From Crossaster papposus (lineage: Eukaryota; Echinodermata; Asteroidea; Velatida; Solasteridae), in the NCBI GenBank assembly GCA_037893245.1, contig JBAIAA010000751.1:248001-312000 (forward strand): 64,000 nucleotides of DNA. Reading direction: 5' to 3'. Positions 54,091 to 64,000 of this stretch are shown here, piece by piece (positions within the stretch are counted from its first letter, which is position 1; each line of letters starts with the position of its first letter). A program made the position numbers and the translations under genes. The notes under the pieces are model-generated. The model searched no databases and was not told where the DNA came from. It saw nothing but the letters and a program-made list of their open reading frames with translations.

Positions 54091-54790
54091 TAATGCTACA
54101 GTCACACGGTCACTCATATACGGATCTTGCGGACGCTGCGGATTTTTGTCCGTAAAAAATCCGCAGAATCCGTATCTATCCGTAATATAATGGATCCGTA
54201 ATTAATCCGCAGAATCCGCAGCATCCGCCAGGATCCGCCGAATTATTTAAAAAATCTCAAAATATTTTTTAAATTTCCCGCGGATAAAAAATCCGTAATT
54301 ATCCGTAATAAACGTAACTCTCTGTAAACTATCGGTATTTCTTCCGCAGACATCTTGTAGACAGTCCTACAAAATCTAGAGATATTTGTGAAAAATAGAG
54401 CAGAACTTGTCCTCTTGGCATCCAAAATGCGACTGAAATGGCGTCGCGTCCACTGCTGATGAAAATCGGAGAATTCAAACGCGAAAGTAAACCGCATCTT
54501 TCCGTAAGTCTCCGTATCTCTTCGTAAGTCTCAGTATCTCTCCGTAAGTCTCTGCAAGTCTCCGTAAGTCATCCGAAAGTCATCCGTAACTATCCGCAGC
54601 ATCCGTAAAAATTAGATGTCACCTGCCGCAATTGTTTTTCATTTAGGCGTAAATGTCCGTATTTATCCGTAATTCATCCGCAATTATCCATATTTCATGG
54701 CTAATTTAACTTTTCTGCGCAGTTTTTAAGTGATTTTCTGCGGATAAAAAATTCGCAGCATACGTATTTGACCGTGTGACTGTAGCATTA
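54091..54790. mobile_element. MITE with TAATGCTACAGTCACACGGT ends
   Basis: Perfect 22-bp inverted ends (TAATGCTACAGTCACACGGT plus CA). If the TA on both sides is the target duplication, the TIR starts ATGCTACAG, as in TA-target elements. The interior is rich in ATCCGTAA / ATCCGCAG repeats. About 70 bp to the right of the array's broken edge. Confidence 0.88.
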
Positions 54791-54891
54791 TACCCTGATG
54801 ATAAGTGGATACAGAAAGTGAGTTTCCAATCTAGGGGCTACTATTGGAAACGAGGTTGAACATAAAGTACACCCTGGGCATTAGCAAATTC

Positions 54892-55110
54892 GGGCAAATT
54901 TCACGGAGCTGCTAAGGACAACAATTGGCTTAGCATGAACATTCTTTCTTGGCGAAAACAGGGTTACAGACCAAATTTGTAGGTGAATCCACTGTTTTTT
55001 TTGCTTCGCATGAAAAACACAAGTTTTGGCTGATAACCTGTTTTTACTGAGCAATACATTTGTGTGCTCAGCAAATTTGGGTGCTTAGCAGCTACGTGAA
55101 ATTGACCCCT
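54892..55110. mobile_element. MITE, second copy of the GGGGCCAATTTCACGG family
   Basis: Ends CAAATTTCACGGAGCTGCTA and AGCAGCTACGTGAAATTGAC; interior TTTTGGCTGATAACCTG as in 21536-21770. More diverged. Confidence 0.75.
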
Positions 55111-55690
55111 CAGAGTCCTTTATGGGTCTTATGTCACAGGGTCCGCGGTGGGTCTGGCTTGGGCGCTGCTAATAGTAATACGCAAAATGTGTAAACAGAG
55201 GCGACTTGTTGTTTTTTGTATTGGAATACTACGTTGGTGCTGATTACAATTGTAGTATACGGTAATAGCTAATTGAATAGGCAATAATGAGGGTATATTA
55301 ATAACAATACAAAAGATTATTATTTCATTGAAAGTTTAATTGATTCAAATAGTCTTGGACGGAATATTCATATTATGCAACTGGAAATATAAATTCACAT
55401 ATGTCATAACTTTCAGTTGTTCATGCCCGTCTCAATGTTTCATAGAAATTGAGATTATTGAAAGCAAACATTGCAGAAAATAGTGTAGGGCCTAACTACG
55501 TATATTGTAAATAATGTAAACTTCACAATTGCTCACTCTGAAATCAACTATACTAATTATTTACGTACTTTAAAAAAAGGCTAAAAGGTAAGTCATATTT
55601 TAAGAAATTTAGAAAATTCTTTCTGTGATTTAAGGCAAAAACAATTGTGCATTACATATGCTCAAACAAGTTCATTGTTAATTTTTTCAC
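55111..55690. other. No gene seen
   Basis: AT-rich, no repeats noted. Confidence 0.4.
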
Positions 55691-56083
55691 TTAAAGGTAT
55701 GATTGATACACATATGCATAAATCGGAAATTGTTACTACCGAATTATTAAGAAATATCTTACTTATTTGAAAGTATATAATGATTCTAGGCATCCAGCAA
55801 AAGGATTGCGCTAGATAGCCTGTAATTGTTCAGAAAAATTGAATTTTATTTTCAAAAAATCAGGATCGCTGGACGGCGATTGCAAAAAAATAAGAACAAC
55901 AAGAACCACTGCCTAATGCCAGTTGAAAACGCCGAACGCCGTTTTTCTTGCTTTTCCCCTGCATTCACGATTGTAAAACTTGAACAGGTCAGTTGAACGA
56001 TATTAATACTATAAAATACAACCCCCCAAATCCACCCATTCCTGATAATTCAAGCAATTACCAATGGTGTATACTACCTTTAA
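55691..56083. mobile_element. Inverted-repeat MITE, family A, copy 2
   Basis: Ends TTAAAGGTATGATTGATACA and GTGTATACTACCTTTAA. Body homologous to 4651-5060. Confidence 0.75.
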
Positions 56084-56602
56084 ATCCAAACCTTGCATTG
56101 ATGATATACATTTTTACACTTATAATGAATACTTCTTTTAAATGTAGGCTAAAATAAGCTGTTAAAGTTTCAGTGTATGTGAATTCAATTCAAGATGCTG
56201 TACAGTGCACATTGAATCACTAGTGTCCATTTTACAAATGAAGTTTTAAATGAGACACCTCACATTTTTGATGCACCTAGATGTTAAGCCTTTTAAGCCT
56301 TATACAAAACTGCGTTATACCCCAATTCACTATCCTACACATCCTAAGTTGTTATTTTGCAGTCAAGGTAAAAATCGCTACAACTGAATGTTACTATTAT
56401 AAAAACTTGAGATAGTTATAGCTATATAGTGGATAACTGATGTCAGCGTACGGCTGCCATAACTGACCTCAGTAGCTACCAAATGATCAAACTCTAAAGG
56501 AAATACACAATTGTTGTGAACTAGTCAATATCACTCTTTTATAGGACAATGGTTCAGAAAAAGGAGAGTTTTATACGCAATGATAAGACACTGGTTATGT
56601 TT
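56084..56602. other. No gene seen; downstream flank of the EFCAB5-like gene
   Basis: Intergenic. The 3' UTR of the minus-strand gene must end here if the AATAAA at 56603-56608 is used. Confidence 0.4.
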
Positions 56603-56608
56603 TTTATT
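56603..56608 (-). promoter_or_regulatory. Poly(A) signal of the EFCAB5-like gene
   Basis: AATAAA on the minus strand, sharing its first base with the stop codon TAA (56608-56610). A signal this close would give a very short 3' UTR; a later signal may be used instead. Confidence 0.35.
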
Positions 56609-56789
56609 TACATTTCAAGAGCCCCGCCATCGTAATTCTCTGCTGACGCTGGTGGGGTGACGATACTAGGCTTGTGGGTCTTTTGCATCTTGCTTGTATG
56701 CTCCAGGAGAGACAGACACACAAAGGCCCAGTTGTACAGATTCTGGGCTGGGAGGGAACCGTGCTTGGCTACCGCACCGTGAGGCACAT
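56608..56789 (-). CDS. EFCAB5-like protein, last exon
   Basis: Acceptor TTTTTCTGTACCTCCAG precedes 56789; phase 1, matching the donor phase of the exon at 57702-57798. 60 codons including the stop: VPHGAVAKHGSLPAQNLYNW, AFVCLSLLEHTSKMQKTHKP, then a polar C-terminus ending EM. The helical NLYNWAFVCLSLLEHT block looks like a conserved C-terminal element of the protein. The name rests on the exons together. Confidence 0.7.
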
Positions 56790-56861
56790 CTGGAGGTACA
56801 GAAAAACCACAATTCAATTGTGTACAGTACACTGTGCATGCATTGCTACATTTAATTTGGT

Positions 56862-57311
56862 ATATGTGACCCACTCTATCGTAATCAGGAATAAGTCGCT
56901 GAGGCCGTTTTACACAATCAGCCGTTGAAGTGAACGCATGGCTGAAAATCGTGACCAAGTCATTTTTCTGAACATTGTATTTTTAGGAAGTGTAGTTATC
57001 ACAGATTATTGTCATTAATGTTTTGTATGTAAAAACGATCAATAAAGATGAAAATGAAGAGGATTTGTGTGCGCTGTCCGTATGATTTTGGTCAATTTTG
57101 TTTATTTCAAAGCTGTTTTTCTCCGAATGTGGATTCGGCAAATAAATATACACCTGTCATCTTCATCAGACCTTGACTCGTTAACCTAAGAAGATACACA
57201 CTTGTGATGGGTATCATTAGAAAGCTTATGAAATTCCCTTTCTCACCATGTGCATATCTCAAAAAGTCATTTCGAGACTTATTCCTGATTTCGATGGAGC
57301 GGGTCACATAT
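56862..57311. mobile_element. MITE with ATATGTGACCC ends, in the last intron
   Basis: ATATGTGACCCACTCTATCG..AATCAGGAATAAGTC (left) mirrors GACTTATTCCTGATTTCGAT..GGGTCACATAT (right), about 38 bp each. Confidence 0.88.
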
Positions 57312-57701
57312 GGGTTCCGGCAAATTGAGACTGAACTGGGCAGGTGTTGAAATGAGGATTATCAGGTATTATAAAAGAGGAGATAATTCTCCTTACAATG
57401 CTGTTTATTGCACTTCAATCGGCCATTCCAATAAAAAGTTTATGGCTGTTTAAAGTTTGTATTTATCAACATGTCGCAAAAGTAAAATGTTGAGAAAAAG
57501 GCCTTTAAAGTTTGGAGTTTTATGATATGGAAAAACGTCAATTGTTTTTTCTTAAAAACTTTTATTTAACTACTCCCATACTATTTCTTAACAAAATAAG
57601 TGATTAGAAATATCAATAAATCTGAAAATTAATTTTTATATTAAATATTATTATGCAGTGAGACGCGGATAACACCAGCATCAAGGGGCTAATTAAGTTA
57701 C

Positions 57702-57798
57702 CTTTAAGTCTTGACGAGATCTTGCTGACAGCACTGATAGTGTCTGATGCTGTCGGGTCAAACTCCTCAATCTTCCTAATCAGTTCCTGGTTGACAAA
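57702..57798 (-). CDS. EFCAB5-like protein, penultimate exon
   Basis: Acceptor TTTGCAATCTACAG before 57798 and donor GTAACT after 57702. 97 bp, phase 0 to phase 1, encodes FVNQELIRKIEEFDPTASD and TISAVSKISSRLK. Phases match both neighbouring exons exactly. A helical, charged segment with no signature of its own. Confidence 0.75.
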
Positions 57799-58407
57799 CT
57801 GTAGATTGCAAAAGGATCAGAGAAAAAAGAAAGTGAAACCATCCCTGCAGTATAATATGAACGTGGTTTAAAAATCAAGTGTTTGTATGTTGTTGAGGGT
57901 TGGAGGGATGATATTGCTTAGTACGACACTACAGATTGTATGAACATTTCCTGTTTTAATCTAGGCATTGATTTCTGTAAATTTTATTCGGGGGAGGAGG
58001 AGGCTGAAATTATAACAACATTTCTTGAGTTTATTTATGGTGGAATTTCACGGGGCACGCGAACGATTCGCGCAGGATGCAAATCCTGAAAAAATTGCAA
58101 AGTCCAACATTCTGAGAAGTTTTTCTCCGAATGTGTCGCGACAATGCGGTTTCTCACAACGTACATGTATGTGCAAATGTCGTGTATAGATTTGCTGAAC
58201 TACATGTATGGCTAGTCCACAAACACGAAGAACATGCGACTAAAATGAGAACAACACAAATGTTGCACAAATCTCGGGCAACATTCGTGCGAACATTTTG
58301 CGACACATGCAAACTTTTCGCGCATATTTCGCGAATAATGAAAGTCGTGCGACATTCATGCGACATTCGTACATCGTACATACCGGTATGTACTCAAAAT
58401 TCGCAGT
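57799..58407. other. Intron with GCGACATTCGTGC-type repeats
   Basis: 58040-58400 is rich in GCGACA/GCGAACAT motifs and short inverted matches, and may be part of a decayed transposon with the following element. No coding sequence supported. Confidence 0.4.
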
Positions 58408-58925
58408 ATTTTCAATATGTTGTAAATAGAGCGTGTAAGTTGACCTCAAAATCGTGCGAGATTTGACGAGCACCATGTAAAGGAGTTACAACGTGTCAAC
58501 ATCCTATTTTTTAAAAATTTCTTTTGCATCGTGAATGGGCCTTTCCGATCAAGGGCAATAAATGGGTATTTTGAAAGAAAACAAAGCATTCAAATTTACA
58601 ACATATTGAAAATACTGCAAATTTATAACTATTATAAAATTTTATTTGTTGACCTCAACTTCTGTTGAATCGATCATGCGGATAACAGTTGAGTAAATAC
58701 AAACACGGGAGTCTGTCACTAGACTAGTCAGTTAATTCGTACTGAGACACTCACCCAAAACGTGAACGTGGACTGACGTGACTTACATGATCTATTGGAA
58801 TGCTTTATTTTTTTTCAACATGCCCAATTATTGCCCTTATAATCGGATGGACCCAATTATGATGCAAAGTTCCTGGATGTGGTGTATTCTCATAAAATCT
58901 TGAGGTCAACTTACACACTCTATTG
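58408..58925. mobile_element. Possible inverted-repeat element in intron
   Basis: AATAGAGCGTGTAAGTTGAC plus CTCAA (58426-58450) recurs inverted at 58893-58921. Also AGTATTTTCAATATGTTGTA (58406-58425) recurs inverted at 58597-58616. Nested palindromes; exact borders unclear. Confidence 0.5.
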
Positions 58926-60033
58926 TCTCCGACACATGATTTTGTTAATCTTGTTCAATGTAGAATAAAGAAATGTAGTTCTTACTCATCAGGAGAGCAA
59001 CTGTTTATTTACAAAGTTCAAAGCTAGATCCATTTGTGCAATATGAACCACTTATGTATCGAGAATAGTGGCGTAGGAGGGATCGATGCTCTACAGGTAA
59101 AGTATTCATTCATCAACTTCATTAACACTCCTGTGAGGGAGAGTCTATGTTACCCGTAGAGCAATCTTGTTCTGCATAGACTCGCACCGGGTATTCGGCA
59201 GTGGGTATATTATGCGAGATGCTATTGTATAGTTACAGGAGCGCATCGTAGGGCATGGGGCGCAAGGCATGAGGCGTCAGCAACAGAATGGTGTGATCAT
59301 GTATGCGAGTTAGTCTTGCATACGCATTGTGGACCTCCGAACAATATAGGTCCACACGATGCGGGAAAACGTTACGGTTTGTGGACTTGCCCAGGTCCAC
59401 AGTCCGTTTTTTTCAGTCTCCGAAAAAGAGCGCTAGAGGAAAAATGGGTTAGGGTTATAGAAAAGATAGGAGGAACAGCTGAGAGGCCCAGAATCAACAT
59501 TTGAGGTTAAATTTGTTTTGGGGAAGCGAGAAAAATGAGTATTTTAATAGTCAACGTTTTTTAACTACACGAAGACAAAGGAATGTCCACAGTCCGTATG
59601 TGAGGAAAGCCTAATTATGTTTGTTCATGTACATGTACATCAATTGTTTTCGCAAATTGCGTTATGGGGACAATCCATAGGGTTTGTGTGCTAAGGGAAA
59701 TATCTCAGAACACTCTAAAATTATAAAATTGTCAACACCACCCTAATTCGTCTTCTTCGACATTTTCTTTCATTATACCCTAACCCAATTTTACTTTGTT
59801 CTACCTTTACTGAAGACCCAACGCGCTACGGGGACTCGAAAAATGTACCCACTACTCGGTTTGTTTTTTCCAAACAAAAGAACCTGCCCCCACAACTACA
59901 TGTAGGTGGATGCTAGAACTACATAACACTCGAGGACAGAAGCACAATAGGCAAACAATAGATCCTTTCAGTCCTCGGTCATTCATCTTTTGTTGAATGT
60001 TATCCTCTGTCGTTAAAGTGTACGATAAGTCTA
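58926..60033. other. Intron, nothing recognised
   Basis: Small inverted pairs only, for example GCTCTACAGGTAA / TTACCCGTAGAGC at 59090-59164. GTCCACAGTCCGT occurs near 59394 and 59584. Confidence 0.4.
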
Positions 60034-60310
60034 TGGGGCTAGGTTATAATACAAGAACAAAGGGAAACACAATACGGGATCCTTGATCGTTATGGCAAAA
60101 CACACAGTCGTGAACCACATAACGAATTCGACCGAGGATCGATATTGTGTTTTCCTTTGTTCCTTTACTATACCCTAACCCCATTACCTAGCGCTTGCCC
60201 CAACGATCGAGGACCGATTTCGGACAAACCGTCCTTCGAGGATCCTTTGTTCTCTTTTGTGTTTCGATCCTCGATCGTAATACGATACAAGAACACAACT
60301 ACATGTCCCA
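60034..60310. repeat. Imperfect palindrome with a third partial copy
   Basis: GGGGCTAGGTTATAATACAA..GAACAAAGGGAAACACAATA (60034-60075) pairs with TATTGTGTTTTCCTTTGTTC..TATACCCTAACCCC (to 60183). A related piece (TTTGTTCTCTTTTGTGTTTC, GATCGTAATACGATACAAGA) lies at 60245-60300. Confidence 0.65.
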
Positions 60311-60374
60311 TGTGTGTATTGTTCGTGCTTGTTGTACCCATAGACTGTGTGAAAATATATTATGCAGGTGTCTT

Positions 60375-60504
60375 TTTTTCAGGTGTTCCTTATATGTGAG
60401 ACTCCGATCAAGGGTAACTCCAAGATACTTTGGAAATTCCTCATGTTTGACTGGTTTGCAACAAAAGAAGAGTTGAAGTTTTGTCCTAGCCAAACAGTTG
60501 CTAA
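60375..60504 (-). pseudogene. Non-LTR retrotransposon reverse transcriptase fragment, downstream part
   Basis: The minus strand reads SNCLARTKLQLFFCCKPV, then FPKYLGVTLDRSLTYKEHLK. PKYLGVTLDRxLTYKxH is a common block near the end of reverse transcriptases of Jockey/RTE-like non-LTR elements. Similarity stops at about 60375. The rest of the element is absent. Confidence 0.75.
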
Positions 60505-60990
60505 AGCGCCGGTCACAACCCACCGTGCGTGTTTTTAGTCTGTACGTTTTTTTGGGAGGCCACGGCCGCCACGTGGCCCGCACGCCACGCCTGGCCGTGA
60601 GCGGTTGCGTGCATCGTAAGTGAGTTGTACGTGCTTACAACGTGCTTACAACGTACGATCTCCGTGCGATTGCCACGTTATCGTATTTACTCACAATGTG
60701 CTAAGTGCGCCGTCCGTAGAGCAACTGACCGTGAATTTTTTTTTAAAGACTCACAGAGTCAGTGCGTTGTGCGCTCATTGTAGAGGGCACGCGCGTCACC
60801 CGTACTGGGGGTGAATCCGTAGCCCGAACGCAGCGAAAGTTCTTTGTGCACTAAAAGTGCTACGGCGTGTCTGCGTGCTCCCAAATCCGTACTGAGGCGG
60901 TACTCACCACGTACGGATCCCCAAATTTTGCCCACGTTTTTGCAAGTAGACAGCACGCACTTGCAAGTACGGCGGGTTGTGACCGGCGCT
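60505..60990. mobile_element. MITE inserted in the reverse transcriptase fragment
   Basis: TIRs AGCGCCGGTCACAACCCACC and its mirror (GGCGGGTTGTGACCGGCGCT). GC-rich interior with ACGTGCTTACAACGT motifs. It splits one protein-coding block into two, which gives its insertion point. Confidence 0.88.
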
Positions 60991-61140
60991 ATAGGTGGAA
61001 CGCAGTAACCGTGGTCTTGGAAGGATTTGGGCGGAGGCACCAGTATGTGAAATATTTCTCCTTGTTTTTTAGGTCCCAAGTTAGGTCTTCAAAATCAGTG
61101 GCCCCTCTCCAGGGTCGTGGGATAACTTCCACCAAATAGA
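60991..61140 (-). pseudogene. Non-LTR retrotransposon reverse transcriptase fragment, upstream part
   Basis: The minus strand reads EKYFTYWCLRPNPSKTTVTA then FHL, the segment that normally comes just before the part at 60375-60504. The YF..W.LRPNPSKT.V..FHL block is characteristic of the same reverse transcriptase family. Confidence 0.75.
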
Positions 61141-61328
61141 TGCAAGTAAAGAGTGAGGCCAATCCTCTCCAAACGTTTCATTTCTCATGAAAACAAAAAT
61201 GACACAAACGCCACTCTACAACTCAACTTTACTCATCAACTCTACAAATCTACAACTTCTTTCAAGCGATAACAGAAAAATGATAGATAATACAAGCGTA
61301 TTGTAAACACGTCCCACCCGACCTGACG

Positions 61329-62103
61329 CTAAAGCCGTGTTCGCACTGGACTTTTTTGGGGGAAGGTTTTACTGAGACCATGGTAAAATAAAATGGTCAA
61401 ATGTTACCGCTGTTCGCACTTGGACTTTCGACACGGGAAAATTTTTACCAAGACCGCGGGAGAAGTAGCCAAGAGGGCGCTTTGCGTGACCTTTCTGCAT
61501 TGACCTCGGTGTACCCATTCGGGCGCGCGCGTTTTTTTTTTCCGATCGCATCATTGACGCCATCGTCAATCGTCACGACGCATCCGTTGTCGTGCTTTCT
61601 TTCGTCGTAAGACACGTTGACGTTCTTTATTATCATCTGGAAATGATGCACTGGTAGCACCAATCAAACTTCCGACTGTATCAATAATAATATCTGCCAT
61701 AATATTGACCAAAGGAACCCCAACTCTACGTAATCTTTTTGCAGAACCAAATGCGAATGTGATCATGATGCGATTTGCATGTATCAGCGTGCCCGCACGT
61801 GAACAATGCAAAGAGCGCATGCACGGTGTCTCGTGTAGCATGAAATCGCACTAGGGGGTCGCATGAACGTTTTCCTGGGCCGCTTTTACTGACACGCGCT
61901 GTTCGCACTGGACTTATCGTCTAGGGAAAAGTGACCAGGGAAGTTTTCCCGGGCAGCAGTTGGCCGGTAGAAGTACCCACTGGACTCGGGAGAAGTACCT
62001 GAGAGGAAAACGTCCTAGGCTGTCCGCACTGGACTTAAAATGGGAAAAGTACCCATCGTCTAGGTGTGTTTTATCATAATAAGTCCAGTGCGAACAGGGC
62101 TTA
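61329..62103. mobile_element. Inverted-repeat element with GTTCGCACTGGACTT ends
   Basis: AAGCCGTGTTCGCACTGGAC at the left and AAGTCCAGTGCGAACAGGGCTTAA at the right; the motif recurs inside at 61410, 61897 and 62026 (TTCGCACTGGACTT or TCCGCACTGGACTT). About 775 bp. Antisense frames of 60-90 residues inside show no known domain. Confidence 0.7.
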
Positions 62104-62476
62104 AGAGAAAATAGGACGGGCACGAGGCATACATGCTGCGGGGAAATATGATTAGGAGGCAAGAGGGCGCTATTGTTTAAAATTCTTAGTGGTTAAATCT
62201 GCTGGTCTAGGGAAATATGTATAGGTTGCTCTGCAGGTAAGATGAATAACGAAGACTATTTGAATATTTATTCCTGAAATTTGTCATGGATGTTAGACAG
62301 AATTTGGCAAGTTTTGAACGAGTCAAACAGTAGTTTTCTAAGAAATTTGACATTTCGTGAAAAATTGTGGAGTCCGATGTTACACTGTCTCTCTTTCACA
62401 TCTTGTTGTCAAGTTGCAAGATTAATTGTACAAACCTTCTCTGTGTACTACTAACTGAACAGAAAATGGAACCAAC

Positions 62477-62706
62477 CTGTTTGCATGTATTCCAGGACTC
62501 CAGTTCCCCTTCATCTGACTTGTCCTGATAGAACAGTGTCAGTACCGACACCAGGATATCGTGGATGACCTTGGGTGGGTCCTTGTAGCTCTTGAGCTCA
62601 GCAAATGCTCGCGTGTTAAGCTTGCCTACGTTCTCTCGCAGGTCCGTCAGCATGATGCGGTCAAACATGATGTCGATGCGCGACTCCTCGCTGGCCTTCT
62701 CCGCCT
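62477..62706 (-). CDS. EFCAB5-like protein, middle exon
   Basis: Acceptor TTTGTACCACCACAG before 62706 and donor GTTGGT after 62477. 230 bp, phase 1 to phase 0, joins both neighbours in frame. It encodes [58 protein letters not shown] and a charged end. The [19 protein letters not shown] block resembles segments of EFCAB5 (and, more distantly, the PP-containing linker of axonemal dynein heavy chains). I recall it as EFCAB5-like but cannot verify by search. Confidence 0.75.
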
Positions 62707-63374
62707 CTGTGGTGGTACAAATGAGAACAATATATGGACATTCAGATGTGGTAGAACCTACCAAGTGTATGTTTCATTTTTTATCAATTTGTTTATTGTA
62801 ATTAGGCGACCCTTGGTGCCGCCATCTTTGATTTGATACTACAGAACTCTTGAGGGCGCTGGAGCTTTATTGACTTTATTGACAAGCGCTCTTGACTTTA
62901 TTAGCACACATCCAATGAGCACGGATCAGCTGTGCAATGCAAACAAGCAAATTTATTCCTTAGATAAAATTATATTTCCTCAAAATTCGTTTGGAAAAGA
63001 AAATCAAAAATTGTATTTTTCAAAATGTCCAAACTTAAAGAAAAGGAAGCAGATCTGCCAACTTTATTTGAAACTCCCTCTAATTTTTACTTGTTAGCTG
63101 AATTTTGCCTTTTGACTATTTAAGAAGCATCAAGCCTCATAAAAGTAAAAGTTGCTGAAATCCTGATATCCCAGCCCCCGATTTAACTAAAAGTTGCGAC
63201 GCGTCGCAACTCGAGTTACGAAGAGTAACGCGTCGCATCTCGCGACGCGTCGTAGAGATACGACGCGTCACGGGGCTGCGATGCATCGTAAGTTACGAAG
63301 AGTTTAGTGAAATCTGGGGCAGGAGAGCTACCTGTAGGATTAACAATGTATCTTTGTCTTCATGTGAATCTTAC
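62707..63374. other. Intron of the EFCAB5-like gene
   Basis: Holds the palindromic element at 63176-63319; otherwise nothing recognised. Confidence 0.6.
63176..63319. repeat. Palindromic element rich in GCGACGCGTCGCAAC
   Basis: CCCCGATTTAACTAAAAGTT at the left faces AAGTTACGAAGAGTTTAGTG..AAATCTGGGG at the right. Between them are several CGACGCGTCG palindromes. Probably a small MITE. Confidence 0.7.
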
Positions 63375-63625
63375 CCAGTACATAGGTCCTATCTCCACCC
63401 TCATACTCCATAGACACCTCCTTGTGTGCTGCCTGCAGCAGCTTCAGCATCCTCTGTACCTCCTTGTTCTCATGGCCAGCTAGCTGCTTCAGCTCCCCGA
63501 TGCTCAGGTCAATCAGGGCCACGGCACGACCGTCTGGATCCCTCAATGGGAACGCAATGTGGCGCTGGCCGTAGGCATCGGCCGTCACTGTGTCCGAGTT
63601 GTCGACACACTTGAACAAGTAGTCC
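63375..63625 (-). CDS. EFCAB5: EFCAB5-like protein, GAF-like exon
   Basis: Acceptor TCTGTAAATAAAG before 63625 and donor GTAAGA after 63375. 251 bp, phase 2 to phase 1. It encodes [80 protein letters not shown]. The strand pattern [22 protein letters not shown] fits the end of a GAF-like sensory fold, followed by a helix leading out of the domain, as in EFCAB5-type proteins. EF-hands would lie upstream, outside the window. The gene symbol is a recollection of the family, not a database result. Confidence 0.6.
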
Positions 63626-63997
63626 CTTTATTTACAGAAGACACAGACAAATTTCACACTTGACCTGACACAGACGCAAAGGAGGCATTGGTGTTCCCTT
63701 TTTGGAGAGGACGGAGACAATGGGGACAATTGGAGTCAGGTCTCCAAAATGTTTATTTCTCTAGATGAATAGGTTTCCACAAGGTTTTAAGAAATTAGTG
63801 TTTGGGTTAGATTTTTGGTTTAGGGTATGTTTGGTCCAAATTTCCACCCAGGAAATTAACCTTGATTGAAATAGGAGTATTGTGAAGAGACTTTTTGACA
63901 GTCTACAAATTGTGTACACGAGAACAAAGCGATGTCTCTACAGGGATATAAATTTGAGAACTAATGTCCGTAATGCTGGTGTTAAATAAATACCTAC
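63626..63997. other. Intron of the EFCAB5-like gene
   Basis: Bounded on the minus strand by donor GTAGGT (63997-63992) and the acceptor at 63626. No repeats noted. Confidence 0.6.
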
Positions 63998-64000
63998 CGA
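63998..64000 (-). CDS. EFCAB5-like protein, 3' edge of the next upstream exon
   Basis: The minus-strand sequence TCG|GTAGGTATTT at the window end is a good donor in the right place. Only three bases of the exon are inside the window. Confidence 0.4.

Noticed and set aside
60759..61079. 106-codon minus-strand frame across the MITE border
   Set aside because: Crosses from reverse transcriptase fragment into the MITE in the wrong frame; chance open frame.

Overview
The window is animal nuclear DNA, gene-poor and crowded with repeats. Evidence for an animal: split genes with GT-AG junctions, a BEL/Pao retroelement, tRNA-derived SINEs, many short inverted-repeat transposons, and a tandem family of intronless class A GPCR genes. 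The mix fits a marine deuterostome invertebrate, most likely an echinoderm; this is inference, since nothing in the sequence names the species.

Layout. 1-4650: 3' part of a decayed BEL/Pao retrotransposon (RNase H, integrase, C-terminal domain, 3' non-coding part, probable LTR). 4651-16040: a minus-strand gene. Four exons can be joined in phase (10394-16040, 9615-10177, 6933-6989, 5695-5781). They encode a protein with six near-identical two-zinc-finger modules followed by a tyrosine-recombinase-like catalytic domain. Its introns hold MITEs, hairpins and a minisatellite. 16041-24130: a repeat field with minisatellites, long-armed inverted-repeat elements, a tRNA-derived SINE and two transposons sharing one terminal sequence but carrying different internal repeats. 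24350-28139: a broken minus-strand coding remnant of unknown family, split by a non-autonomous LTR element with two indistinguishable 578-bp LTRs.

29868-54020: a tandem array of 3.65-4.37 kb units, each with one single-exon GPCR gene. Order: a 5' fossil, copy 1 (intact), copies 2, 3 and 4 (frameshifted), copy 5 (intact), copy 6 (frameshifted), then a unit cut off just before its start codon. Every full unit carries a foldback MITE, a TTAA-flanked MITE, a GATCGATGTAAAAG minisatellite and a short proximal promoter, so these insertions are older than the duplications. A third MITE is present only in units 1 and 2, and the other units show its empty site. Only copy 5 has both an open reading frame and an intact TATA box.

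54021-64000: repeats, then five minus-strand exon pieces (56608-56789, 57702-57798, 62477-62706, 63375-63625, and three bases at 63998-64000) whose splice phases agree. They encode the C-terminus of a protein resembling EFCAB5, an EF-hand/GAF-like protein. Large introns hold MITEs, a palindrome and a non-LTR reverse transcriptase fragment split by a MITE.

Most of the window is mobile-element debris. The two stretches most worth follow-up are the zinc-finger/tyrosine-recombinase gene and the GPCR array.
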